A stretch of 49,298 bases of DNA from Bacillota bacterium. Lineage in GTDB: Bacteria > Bacillota > UBA994 > UBA5500. The stretch's first letter is position 1; every line of letters begins with the position of its first letter. Where the stretch lies: the NCBI GenBank assembly GCA_012735505.1, contig JAAYHE010000073.1, forward strand, positions 1 through 49,298. The letters are read 5' to 3'. The notes under the pieces are model-generated. The model made no database searches. It was not told the origin of the DNA and saw only the letters and a program-made list of their open reading frames with translations. The translations under genes and the position numbers were made by a program. Shown here in pieces: positions 22,899 to 30,352 of this stretch.

Positions 22899-25088
22899 CT
22901 ACTGGTCGGAGCGCAAGGCCCGTCGCCGTCTCACCAAAAAGCTAGCCACGTGTATACCCTTAGTTCCCCGGCCAAAACCAGCGTCTAGACCACATTCTAG
23001 AGCCATTTCGTTATTGACCTGTGTGCCACCACCGACAAGGATGAAGCGCTCCCGCACGCCTTTTTCTACACAGAGCTCGTGCAAACGGCGCATATTGAGG
23101 CGATGGACGTCGGCATGGGTAATGATAGTACTCACCAAGATAGCATCGGCAGCCGTTTCGATAGCTGCATCGATCACTTTTTGTACTGGCACCGATGTAC
23201 CTAGGTAAATGCACCGGATCCCAAAGCCCTCTAGGCCGCCATGTTTAATATCGATGATTTCCCGCATGCCGACCGAATGTTCATCCTCCCCGATTGTCGC
23301 GGCCACCACTGTCAGAGGATGTTTGGCTATATCCTCTCTAATCGCAGCTTCCGACAACAGAGGCGTTGGTTCGGGAATAACTAGGCTAGCGGGATTGATA
23401 TTAAAAGGCACTCGCCCCTTCATCTCCAGATAAGTGCCTTCAGCCGGTTGCATGACCTGCTTATGAATTACCTCACAGTCAGTCAACCCTAAGCGTTCGC
23501 CCATGGCTAGGGCAGCAGCTTCGGCTGTACGCACGTCGGTAGGTAAGAAAATCTGCAGATTGATATAGCCGTCGCCTGCCCACTCCACCTCGGGCACAAT
23601 TCCGCCCCCGCTGGCCGCGGCCACTTGCTGCAGCCGCTTCTCAACATTGTCTTCGGGGTCAAGTTCATCGATATAAGCTATCTTTTCTGGCCGACAGAGG
23701 GTACAACCACCTACCAGTTGGCAAGGGCTAGCCAGCTCCGCCGGTAAATTGTTATAACCGAAATGGGCACAAACCGGAGCAAAATAATCAGGATCCCGCG
23801 GTACAACCGTATTAGCACCAACCCCTCCCTGCGGATCACGCGCGATACCATCTCCGCTGCGCTCGGGGTAATAACCAGAGTCAACGAAGAAGCCCTGGCT
23901 TACTGCCGCAAAATAGCCCCCTACCTCTAAGATTTCCTCCATAAAGAGCACGGCTCGCTCTTTAATCTCCCGCACCTGTTGCCGCAATGGCCCATCAATT
24001 TTAAATTCTATCATATCGGTAATGCCATCTAGGGCCAAGAGGGCTTGTTTAGCTGTATTGATAGCGTGGATGCTGTTATAATGCCATGGCACATTACGCC
24101 CCTCGTCTGGCGTAATGGTGCTTTGAATGTCGGCCGAGGTCAGCCGGGAAATTAAGACGTTAAGCGTATGGGTGACAATCGCTTCGCGGGTATCCGACTC
24201 GATGTATTTGGTATTCATCTGGGCCCGCATGCGATAGCCCGCAAAGAGCTCCCGCAAGGCGATAGCATAGGGCAAATCATAGCGCAAAGCCGGGGCTGGG
24301 CTAGCGCTTGGCGGCACGGTAGACAGGCAGATCATATCTTTAGGCATTCCCACCTGTACCGAAAAGGCGCTATTGATGGCATGCTGCACCAAAAGCTCGG
24401 GCATCACTTTCCAAGCCTCTCTCGCCGTGGCATTGGCGTTATGAGCGCCGTCAATCTGGGCCATACCGGCATAGGCCATAAGCCGTTTAGCCACTGCTGC
24501 GTCGACAAAGGAGCGTTGCATGTTTACATTACGATAGAGCACGTTGTATTGGGGGTCTTGATGGGCGCCATTTACTCCTTCTTCTGCAAACAAAACAGCA
24601 ATTTCGGGGCCGGCTACACCACTAACATAGGAATGAAAATTGATAGGGCGCCCGACCTCATCCTCGATCAGATCTAGGGCCTTACGTGTGGCCCGCACCT
24701 GTTTGCGAGTAATCGGAACACCACCGACACCCTCCGGCGTACCTTCGATTAAGCCATCATAGTGACTTTGGCCCGCGGTACGAATCACCATAATATGATC
24801 AGCCCCATGCCAAGCTGCCATCCGCATCCGCCGCAAGTCGTCTTCAAAACGTCCCGAAGCAATTTCGGCTGTAATCACACAATCGGGCTGGGGATCTATA
24901 TCACCAAAATACTTGCTAGCAGGTAAAGGTATACTTTGCTTTAAGGGTTGGGAAGTTTGTTTGTAAGTAAACGGGCCCATTTTCTGCTCTGGTACGGGTT
25001 GCCGCCAGGTCCAGCCGCGGCGCCTGGGCCGATAATGCTCTAGATCTTTTAGAATAAGCTGTATATCTAACTTATCCTCAGGCTTCAT
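22899..25088 (-). CDS. oraE: D-ornithine 4,5-aminomutase, large (B12/PLP) subunit
   Basis: A 729-residue adenosylcobalamin- and PLP-dependent enzyme converting D-ornithine to 2,4-diaminopentanoate. The N-terminal two-thirds is the TIM-barrel substrate domain; the C-terminal Rossmann domain binds B12. The DXHXXG motif is DEHSVG (602-607), so His604 should be the lower cobalt ligand. Lys615 in IDIKHGG, 11 residues later, occupies the spacing of the known PLP lysine (His618/Lys629 in Clostridium sticklandii OraE). The start is the ATG at 25088, behind AAGGAGG with 9-base spacing; it overlaps the oraS end by 11 bp. Confidence 0.97.
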   Translation of the reverse strand: MKPEDKLDIQLILKDLEHYRPRRRGWTWRQPVPEQKMGPFTYKQTSQPLKQSIPLPASKYFGDIDPQPDCVITAEIASGRFEDDLRRMRMAAWHGADHIMVIRTAGQSHYDGLIEGTPEGVGGVPITRKQVRATRKALDLIEDEVGRPINFHSYVSGVAGPEIAVLFAEEGVNGAHQDPQYNVLYRNVNMQRSFVDAAVAKRLMAYAGMAQIDGAHNANATAREAWKVMPELLVQHAINSAFSVQVGMPKDMICLSTVPPSASPAPALRYDLPYAIALRELFAGYRMRAQMNTKYIESDTREAIVTHTLNVLISRLTSADIQSTITPDEGRNVPWHYNSIHAINTAKQALLALDGITDMIEFKIDGPLRQQVREIKERAVLFMEEILEVGGYFAAVSQGFFVDSGYYPERSGDGIARDPQGGVGANTVVPRDPDYFAPVCAHFGYNNLPAELASPCQLVGGCTLCRPEKIAYIDELDPEDNVEKRLQQVAAASGGGIVPEVEWAGDGYINLQIFLPTDVRTAEAAALAMGERLGLTDCEVIHKQVMQPAEGTYLEMKGRVPFNINPASLVIPEPTPLLSEAAIREDIAKHPLTVVAATIGEDEHSVGMREIIDIKHGGLEGFGIRCIYLGTSVPVQKVIDAAIETAADAILVSTIITHADVHRLNMRRLHELCVEKGVRERFILVGGGTQVNNEMALECGLDAGFGRGTKGIHVASFLVRRRRALRSDQ

Positions 25089-25458
25089 TAGCGAGAGCCT
25101 CCTTTTCAGCCAACTGGGCACTGACTAGATCCCAGCCTTCACCCTGTAGCAAGCGGCGGCCGGCCGTGAGACAATCTGTTCCCCACGCCTCGGCTGCTAT
25201 ATAGACAAGATGGCCTGCGCCTTTACCGAGCAGGTCACGCTCTAATATGGCTTGCACCAATGCCTGAGCCTCTAAGCTATTAAAACCAAGGCGCAACAAA
25301 ACCGACCGCTCCACCGATGGGGACGTATTCTTCTCGGCTAGCTCCACCAAAGGGGCGACGATAGCCTCGGCCAACTGCCAGAAGCGAGCTGCTAACTCGG
25401 CATCAGTCAGCCCCGCCAGGTGTTGCCGCCTCGTCGCGTAGTCTTCTTTACGCTGCAC
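25078..25458 (-). CDS. oraS: D-ornithine 4,5-aminomutase, small subunit
   Basis: A 126-residue helical subunit that pairs with OraE. REDY-type residues near the start (MQRKEDYATRRQHLAGLTD), FWQLAEAIVAPLVELAEKNTSPSVERSVLLRLGF and GAGHLVYIAAEAWG match OraS. It has no cofactor-binding motif of its own; the family role is structural. The GTG start at 25458 follows AAAGGAGTGGTCAA. It overlaps oraE by 11 bp, as expected for subunits made in equal amounts. Confidence 0.95.
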   Translation of the reverse strand: MQRKEDYATRRQHLAGLTDAELAARFWQLAEAIVAPLVELAEKNTSPSVERSVLLRLGFNSLEAQALVQAILERDLLGKGAGHLVYIAAEAWGTDCLTAGRRLLQGEGWDLVSAQLAEKEALANEA

Positions 25459-25491
25459 TTGACCACTCCTTTATGCTAATTTGGCAAATTT

Positions 25492-26907
25492 CTAAGGCAC
25501 CCTTACCTCTAGCTCCCGCGCTACCTGCAAAACCAGTTTCCGGCTAGCGCGAGCGTCAGCCTGTAGGAAAGCTATATCTTCGGGGCTTAGCTCGGTAATG
25601 GCGGTGCGACGCAAGGCATTGCGCACATAGGAACGGCGTAAGTCGTCCAAATCATAATCGCGCACTGCTATCTGCGCCGGGTCTTCTGGGATAAGGATCG
25701 AGTGTCCCGGCCGACTATCGCGCGGGTCTCCCCGTCTTACCTCAATTCCCTGCTGGCGAGCAAAGGTCAACTGGGCCAGCGGATGTTTGCCGGCACCTGT
25801 ATACTCGGTTTCTTGCACTACTAAAATCTGGTCTGCCGGCATGGTCTGGGCCACCGCAAAGGCAGCAGCCAGTGACGTGTTGCCGGCGGGGCCGCGCTCT
25901 AAGCCCTCCAATTGGGCCAACATCTCGGTAGCGTAAAAAACCTCTCCTTGGGTTACGGTTACGTAACGGTCTAAATAGCGGAGAGGACGGGCCGCATTAC
26001 GGGGCACATCCGCCCGGTCAGGCCAGGTAGCGAAGGGAACTCCAAAGCCAGTGTGGCCGGTGGTAAACGATTTGCGGTTAAAGTCGCGATCGCTGGCCAT
26101 GTGCAAGCCACTCAGGTCGACACTGGCCCCGACTACCTGCGTCGTGCTTGCGCCTGCTTGCTGCAGGCCGCGAGCTGTGCCGGTAACATTGCCACCACCG
26201 GCATGGGTTACCATGACTACATCAGGGAAGCGTCCAGTTCTAGCTAAAATCTCTTCCGCAATTTCAGCTCCTAAACTCTCCACCCCCGCGATGGCATAGG
26301 GGGTATATAGACTGGCATTAAAATAGCCGGTCTCCTCTAGGAGAGTGAGAAAAACATAAAACAATTCGGGTCCGACAGTAAGCTGGCAGACCTCTGCACC
26401 ATAGGCTTCACAGGCTCTAGTTTTTTCTAGAATTTCGGGCTGCCCCACACCGCGACTGTCAAATACCTCCTGCACTACAATACAAGCGAGCCCTCGCATA
26501 GCTGCCTGGGAAGCAACGGCTGCGCCGTAGTTGCCGCTGGTAGCAGCGATTACACCCTTATAACCCAGCTGTTGGGCCTGATATACCGAGATAGCAGCTC
26601 GACGAGCCTTAAAGCTACCCGAAGGGTTACAAGCTTCATCTTTGAGGAAAATGCGGGCGCCAAAAGCAGGGGGAGCCAACTGGCGGGCTAAACGTGTTAT
26701 GTTTTTCAGTTCCAGGAGGGGCGTCTGCCCCACACCCGTCTCGGCCTGAATACGGCGCACACTGGCCAAATCATAACCGGTAGCAGCCATCATGCCCTCA
26801 TAGTCGAAGGCTATGGCCGACTGCTCAAACTGCTGATAATCGAATCCGATCGCCTTTTTCATAATTTCATTTTGACGGGCCATGACCGACTGATAACTAC
26901 TTGGCAT
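25492..26907 (-). CDS. ortB: 2-amino-4-oxopentanoate thiolase, PLP subunit
   Basis: A 471-residue fold-type II PLP enzyme. With OrtA it cleaves 2-amino-4-oxopentanoate with CoA to acetyl-CoA and D-alanine. KDEACNPSGSFKARRA holds the Schiff-base lysine (Lys100), and AATSGNYGAAVASQAA is the phosphate/substrate loop typical of threonine-synthase-like enzymes. The ATG at 26907, opening MPSSYQSVMARQNEIMKKA, has GGAGGG upstream and overlaps ortA by 11 bp; a longer open frame to 26982 is unsupported. Length fits OrtB. Confidence 0.96.
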   Translation of the reverse strand: MPSSYQSVMARQNEIMKKAIGFDYQQFEQSAIAFDYEGMMAATGYDLASVRRIQAETGVGQTPLLELKNITRLARQLAPPAFGARIFLKDEACNPSGSFKARRAAISVYQAQQLGYKGVIAATSGNYGAAVASQAAMRGLACIVVQEVFDSRGVGQPEILEKTRACEAYGAEVCQLTVGPELFYVFLTLLEETGYFNASLYTPYAIAGVESLGAEIAEEILARTGRFPDVVMVTHAGGGNVTGTARGLQQAGASTTQVVGASVDLSGLHMASDRDFNRKSFTTGHTGFGVPFATWPDRADVPRNAARPLRYLDRYVTVTQGEVFYATEMLAQLEGLERGPAGNTSLAAAFAVAQTMPADQILVVQETEYTGAGKHPLAQLTFARQQGIEVRRGDPRDSRPGHSILIPEDPAQIAVRDYDLDDLRRSYVRNALRRTAITELSPEDIAFLQADARASRKLVLQVARELEVRVP

Positions 26908-27217
26908 CTCTGCTTCCCTCCAATAGCCGGCGCAACTCGGCACCGATAGTGAGTAACTCGGGCACTGGTTCGCCAAAATCATGGCTGTGTCTGGGGTTAA
27001 TTGCGGTTACAAGGCCCCGTTGGGTGCGTCCGATGACAGTCGTAATCTCAGCTTCCTGCCCTAAGGCTGCAGCCTGCTTAAGGAAACCTTTGACCCGTAA
27101 TTCCAACGGCACCTGGGCAGTATCTGCTGGCAGCTGAGGCGCTCTTTCACCCGGCTGCAGTATAATGCGCCGGATCTCCACCCAAGTACCCGCCGGCCAA
27201 ATCCTTTTGTCTGACAT
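26897..27217 (-). CDS. ortA: 2-amino-4-oxopentanoate thiolase, small subunit
   Basis: A 106-residue partner of OrtB. WPAGTWVEIRRIILQPGERAPQLP followed by PLELRVKGFL and ITTVIGRTQRGLVTAINPRHSHDFG matches OrtA. It carries no recognisable catalytic domain. The ATG at 27217 lies 2 bp after the ord stop, and its end overlaps ortB by 11 bp. Confidence 0.95.
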   Translation of the reverse strand: MSDKRIWPAGTWVEIRRIILQPGERAPQLPADTAQVPLELRVKGFLKQAAALGQEAEITTVIGRTQRGLVTAINPRHSHDFGEPVPELLTIGAELRRLLEGSRDAK

Positions 27218-27219
27218 AC

Positions 27220-28221
27220 CTACACCCCTTTCAGTATCGGTAGGTCAAGCATAGTCTTTAAACCTGGGGAAGCAACACAAAGCAGGGGCAACATGTTCAC
27301 CGCCATAGCTATCGTGCCGATGCCCCCTGGAATCTCTGGCCTGATAGCCAGATTAATCTCTGGCGTGCCAGCGATATGAATAAAGTCACCTGTGTTCACG
27401 TTCTCTAGCTCTGGTCTAACCTGTTGGGGATGTTCTAAGGTGATCAAGATCTTACCATTCTTCTTCCCATAAGCTATATGCCGACAACCTGCCACCATGC
27501 CAGGTTGAACCTTGACATGGGGAGTTTCCCGGTAGACGGAAGAAACGATGGGCTCCTGGGTTTGCACTATTTCGTCTAGCTCCCAGCCTAAAGCTTCGGC
27601 TATCATCTGGATAGATTCGGGAAAGCCTACGTGACCAACGATGGTGCCCGCTGCCAAACCGGCTTCGAATTCTGCCACCGTAGTGCCCACCCCTTGGGTG
27701 CGCATCACCGCTGGGCCAAAAGGTGATAAGTCGTTCACCCGGATAGCATGAATAGACTTGATGTCTAGGCAAACACGGGTTAAAGCGATGATCAGGCTAT
27801 CTAGGACGAAACCCGGATTGATGCCTGTACCAAGAATAGCAACCCCCTGCTCTCTTGCCAGCTGGTCAAGTTCGCGGGCTAGATCTGGGCTTTGTGCCGC
27901 CGGATAAGCCATTTCCTCTGCTATAGTGACTACATGCATACCAGCCTGCACTGCCTGTTTAATTTGAGGTGCAACCTCATGCGTAAACGACGCCGTCGAG
28001 ATAATAACGGCATCGGCAAGGCCCGGCTGCAGCAGTGCCTCTGGCCGGGCGGTGGCGACAACAGTAGAATTGCCGGCACCGATTATCTCGGCCAAGGAAC
28101 GACCCCGGCTAGAACTACTGATGACACCAACAATTTCATAGTTCGGGCGCTCCAGAAGGGCAGAAGCGATACCCCGCCCCATGGCCCCCATGCCCCAAAG
28201 AACCACTCTGATCTTTTTCAT
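27220..28221 (-). CDS. ord: 2,4-diaminopentanoate dehydrogenase
   Basis: A 333-residue NAD(P)-dependent dehydrogenase that oxidatively deaminates 2,4-diaminopentanoate at C4 to 2-amino-4-oxopentanoate. The Rossmann glycines are visible in VLWGMGAMGRGI (Gly10, Gly12, Gly15). The dihydrodipicolinate-reductase-like C-terminal part contains GVGTTVAEFEAGLAAGTIVGHVGF. I choose the ATG at 28221 because GAGG lies 7 bases upstream; the ATG two codons earlier is too close to it. It is the first gene behind the sigma-54 promoter at 28296-28311. Confidence 0.96.
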   Translation of the reverse strand: MKKIRVVLWGMGAMGRGIASALLERPNYEIVGVISSSSRGRSLAEIIGAGNSTVVATARPEALLQPGLADAVIISTASFTHEVAPQIKQAVQAGMHVVTIAEEMAYPAAQSPDLARELDQLAREQGVAILGTGINPGFVLDSLIIALTRVCLDIKSIHAIRVNDLSPFGPAVMRTQGVGTTVAEFEAGLAAGTIVGHVGFPESIQMIAEALGWELDEIVQTQEPIVSSVYRETPHVKVQPGMVAGCRHIAYGKKNGKILITLEHPQQVRPELENVNTGDFIHIAGTPEINLAIRPEIPGGIGTIAMAVNMLPLLCVASPGLKTMLDLPILKGV

Positions 28222-28295
28222 GCACATACCTCACTCTTATTAAAATCTAGTCGGGCAACAGTGTGACAAGGCACTTTTCATTTAAGATTAATAAA

Positions 28296-28311
28296 AGCAA
28301 GGAACGTGCCA
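28296..28311 (-). promoter_or_regulatory. sigma-54 (RpoN/SigL) promoter of the ornithine operon
   Basis: The minus strand carries TGGCAC-GTTCC-TTGCT, an essentially perfect -24/-12 element: GG and GC are correctly spaced and the N5 is exact. Transcription would start near 28284, giving a 63-nt leader before ord. Sigma-54 promoters require an enhancer-binding activator; none is encoded in the window. Confidence 0.85.
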
Positions 28312-28337
28312 AATATGTTGGCTGAAAAGTAAGACCC

Positions 28338-28349
28338 TTGCATATGCAA
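28338..28349. promoter_or_regulatory. 12-bp palindrome upstream of the sigma-54 promoter
   Basis: TTGCATATGCAA is a perfect palindrome centred about 60 bp before the predicted start site. It could be an upstream activator site, though it is closer than usual and touches the cwlD terminator hairpin. Confidence 0.35.
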
Positions 28350-28388
28350 AGACCAATACCCAGACACTAATGCCGGGTATTGGTCTTT
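28348..28388. terminator. terminator after cwlD
   Basis: Perfect 14-bp arms AAAGACCAATACCC (28348-28361) and GGGTATTGGTCTTT (28375-28388) with a 13-nt loop lie 17 bp after the cwlD stop. It insulates the ornithine operon from the ribosomal side. Confidence 0.8.
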
Positions 28389-28405
28389 AGATGCCCAAAA
28401 ATGAG

Positions 28406-29095
28406 CTATCGACAGCTGGCAGCCAGCCAATTGTAGAGCCCAAGATAAATAGCCCAAACAATTTTACTACGATAGTCGGCATTGGCCAGGAGGGCTGCCT
28501 CCTCGGGGTTGCTGATAAATCCGACCTCAATCAATACTGCCGGAACCTGCGAGTCGGTCAAAATCCGATAATCGCCAGGTTTGGGCATGCGGTTAGTATT
28601 TTTGAGTACTTTGGCGAGAGCAGCTTGAATAGTGTTTGCCAATTCTTCGGAAGCAGGGTTGTCGGCCTGATAAAATACCTGTGCTCCACGCCAGCGGCTG
28701 GAGCCGATAGCATTAACGTGGAGTGATAAGACGGCGTCGGGTTGCCACTCGTTGACTAAATCTACCCGCCGCAAAATGTCTTTCCGTTTTCGCCCCCCGC
28801 TTACTTGGGGGTTTTGATCGGCTAAGTCAGTGTCAGTATCCCGCGTCAGGTAGGTGATAGCTCCCGTCCCTTGTAGCAGATCCCTCAGTTCGAGACCTAA
28901 GTCTAAGACGATATCTTTTTCCAACAAGTCTCCTCTAGTGGCGCCTGGATCAGGCCCGCCATGCCCCGGGTCGATAGCAATCACCCGGGTAAAAAGGGGA
29001 AGGCTGGCGTAAGCCGGTAAAGCCGCTGTCGGCACCAAAAGCTGCATGCCTAATAGCGCCATTAGCACTGCCAGCAAAGAAATTTTTCGCTGCAT
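28406..29095 (-). CDS. cwlD: spore cortex N-acetylmuramoyl-L-alanine amidase CwlD
   Basis: A 229-residue secreted Amidase_3 enzyme. Residues about 1-30 form a signal peptide. Zinc ligands are His45 (DPGHGG), Glu59 (LLEKD) and His126 (SLHVN); the catalytic Glu is Glu190 (LIEVGF). CwlD removes stem peptides so that muramic-delta-lactam, the germination mark of spore cortex, can form. The position behind rpsI is the classic place of cwlD in Firmicutes, which favours CwlD over a vegetative amidase. A sigma-E-like promoter lies upstream. In Clostridioides difficile CwlD works with GerS; a GerS-like gene lies at 6251-6859. The ATG at 29095 has GGAGG 7 bases upstream. Confidence 0.9.
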   Translation of the reverse strand: MQRKISLLAVLMALLGMQLLVPTAALPAYASLPLFTRVIAIDPGHGGPDPGATRGDLLEKDIVLDLGLELRDLLQGTGAITYLTRDTDTDLADQNPQVSGGRKRKDILRRVDLVNEWQPDAVLSLHVNAIGSSRWRGAQVFYQADNPASEELANTIQAALAKVLKNTNRMPKPGDYRILTDSQVPAVLIEVGFISNPEEAALLANADYRSKIVWAIYLGLYNWLAASCR

Positions 29096-29212
29096 ATGAG
29101 CGCCTCCTCTAGCTGTCGCAGCAAACTCAATTTTTCTTCTCCCATTTAGTCTGCGCTATGGCTGCTAGAAACATTAGCAGGTATTGTTTAGTGCTCAAAA
29201 TATGGACAAGCC

Positions 29213-29242
29213 ATTGTATAACACTCACCCGCCAAATGCATA
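29213..29242 (-). promoter_or_regulatory. possible sigma-E-type sporulation promoter of cwlD
   Basis: TATACAAT (29213-29220, minus strand) differs from the sigma-E -10 consensus CATACAAT at one base. A weak ATG/CATTT -35-like stretch lies about 14-18 bp upstream. cwlD is sigma-E controlled in B. subtilis, which raises the prior. Confidence 0.35.
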
Positions 29243-29284
29243 AAGGCTACGGTTCATACGCACAGCACAGCCAAACACAAATAC

Positions 29285-29319
29285 AAAAAGCCCTCACTGG
29301 CCAAGCCAGTAAGGGCTTT
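29285..29319 (-). terminator. terminator of the rplM-rpsI operon
   Basis: The stem AAAGCCCT-ACTGGC / GCCAGT-AGGGCTTT with a short loop is followed on the minus strand by TTTTT. It lies 16 bp after the rpsI stop. Confidence 0.85.
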
Positions 29320-29334
29320 CTTATTAAAGACAAA

Positions 29335-29727
29335 TTAACGCTTAGAGAACTGAGGTGCGCGCCGAGCTTTCTTCAAGCCGTACTTCTTGCGTTCCTTCAT
29401 ACGCGGGTCACGCGTTAGAAGGCCAGCTGGCTTGAGAATGGGGCGCATCTGGTCGTCTACTTGCAATAGGGCGCGGGCAATGCCGTGGCGAATTGCACCA
29501 GCTTGGCCAGAGAAACCACCGCCATGCACGTTAGCATAGACATCAAAGCGATGCAGAGAATCGGTCAGCTCTAGAGGCTGCCGCACGATCAGTTTCAGAG
29601 TCTCTAAACCAAAGTATTCGTCAATGGTTTTTCCGTTAATGTAGATATTGCCAGTACCGGGAAGCAAGCGTACACGGGCAACAGCTTTCTTACGCCGTCC
29701 GGTACCGTAGTAAAATACCTTCGCCAT
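29335..29727 (-). CDS. rpsI: 30S ribosomal protein S9
   Basis: 130 residues. [17 protein letters not shown] is the S9 N-terminus, and the long basic tail ending RRAPQFSKR reaches the P-site tRNA. The ATG at 29727 follows AAGGAGGAAAACAC; a longer open frame to 29766 overlaps rplM and is rejected. It lies 20 bp after rplM, its usual partner. Confidence 0.98.
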   Translation of the reverse strand: MAKVFYYGTGRRKKAVARVRLLPGTGNIYINGKTIDEYFGLETLKLIVRQPLELTDSLHRFDVYANVHGGGFSGQAGAIRHGIARALLQVDDQMRPILKPAGLLTRDPRMKERKKYGLKKARRAPQFSKR

Positions 29728-29747
29728 GTGTTTTCCTCCTTCCCAGG

Positions 29748-30185
29748 TTAACCCCGAATAACCCAAGTCTCGGGTTTTTGGGCTTGATGGGGATGCTCAG
29801 GTCCGCTATATACCTTCAGCTTCTTGGCCATGGCCCGGCCCAAACGGTTACGGGGTAACATGCCCTTGACAGCCTTTTCCACGACGTATTCGGGCTTCTT
29901 TTCCATTAGCGTGCGATAGCTGGTCGCACGTATTCCACCTGGGTACCCGGAATGACGATAGGCCATTTTTTGATCAAGCTTCTTGCCAGTCAGTACAACT
30001 TTATCAGCATTTATTACAATTACAAAATCGCCAGTATCAACATGGGGAGTAAACGTTGGCTTGTGTTTACCGCGTAAAATACTGGCAACCTCACTAGCCA
30101 AGCGTCCTAAAGTTTGGCCGGCAGCGTCAACGACATACCATTGGCGCGTTATGTTCTGCGCATTGGCCATGAAGGTTGTACGCAT
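29748..30185 (-). CDS. rplM: 50S ribosomal protein L13
   Basis: 145 residues. [38 protein letters not shown] and [10 protein letters not shown] are L13 signatures. I start at the ATG at 30185 ([16 protein letters not shown]) because GGAGGG lies 7 bases upstream; the ATG at 30200 overlaps that site. L13 binds 23S rRNA early in assembly and in other Firmicutes represses its own leader. Confidence 0.97.
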   Translation of the reverse strand: MRTTFMANAQNITRQWYVVDAAGQTLGRLASEVASILRGKHKPTFTPHVDTGDFVIVINADKVVLTGKKLDQKMAYRHSGYPGGIRATSYRTLMEKKPEYVVEKAVKGMLPRNRLGRAMAKKLKVYSGPEHPHQAQKPETWVIRG

Positions 30186-30317
30186 GATGATTCCCTCCAA
30201 TTATATGAGAATTTAAGACGGCCAGCCAGTCAGTCTTGCTTTTGCCGATCGCTAAGTCATCGGCACAAGACAGAAAGCGCACGGCCCAATGGTTGACCTG
30301 CGGGGCTAACCAGGCCA
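30186..30317 (-). ncRNA. rplM leader, possible L13 autoregulatory RNA
   Basis: The 130 nt between promoter and rplM contain a GCCGAT/ATCGGC stem and a CTGACTGGCTGGCC stretch that could fold. L13-binding leaders are established upstream of rplM in Firmicutes. I cannot confirm that this sequence fits the known consensus. Confidence 0.4.
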
Positions 30318-30323
30318 ACCAAC

Positions 30324-30352
30324 ATTCTATCGTAGCGTTTTTCCAGTGTCAA
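30324..30352 (-). promoter_or_regulatory. sigma-A promoter of rplM-rpsI
   Basis: The -35 TTGACA (30347-30352) and -10 TAGAAT (30324-30329) on the minus strand are 17 bp apart. It overlaps the 3' end of truA, so rplM-rpsI need not depend on upstream transcription. Confidence 0.8.

Noticed and set aside
24168-24677. Plus-strand open frame of 169 codons
   Set aside because: It lies entirely inside oraE on the opposite strand; its translation has no domain and oraE is a full-length, motif-complete gene.
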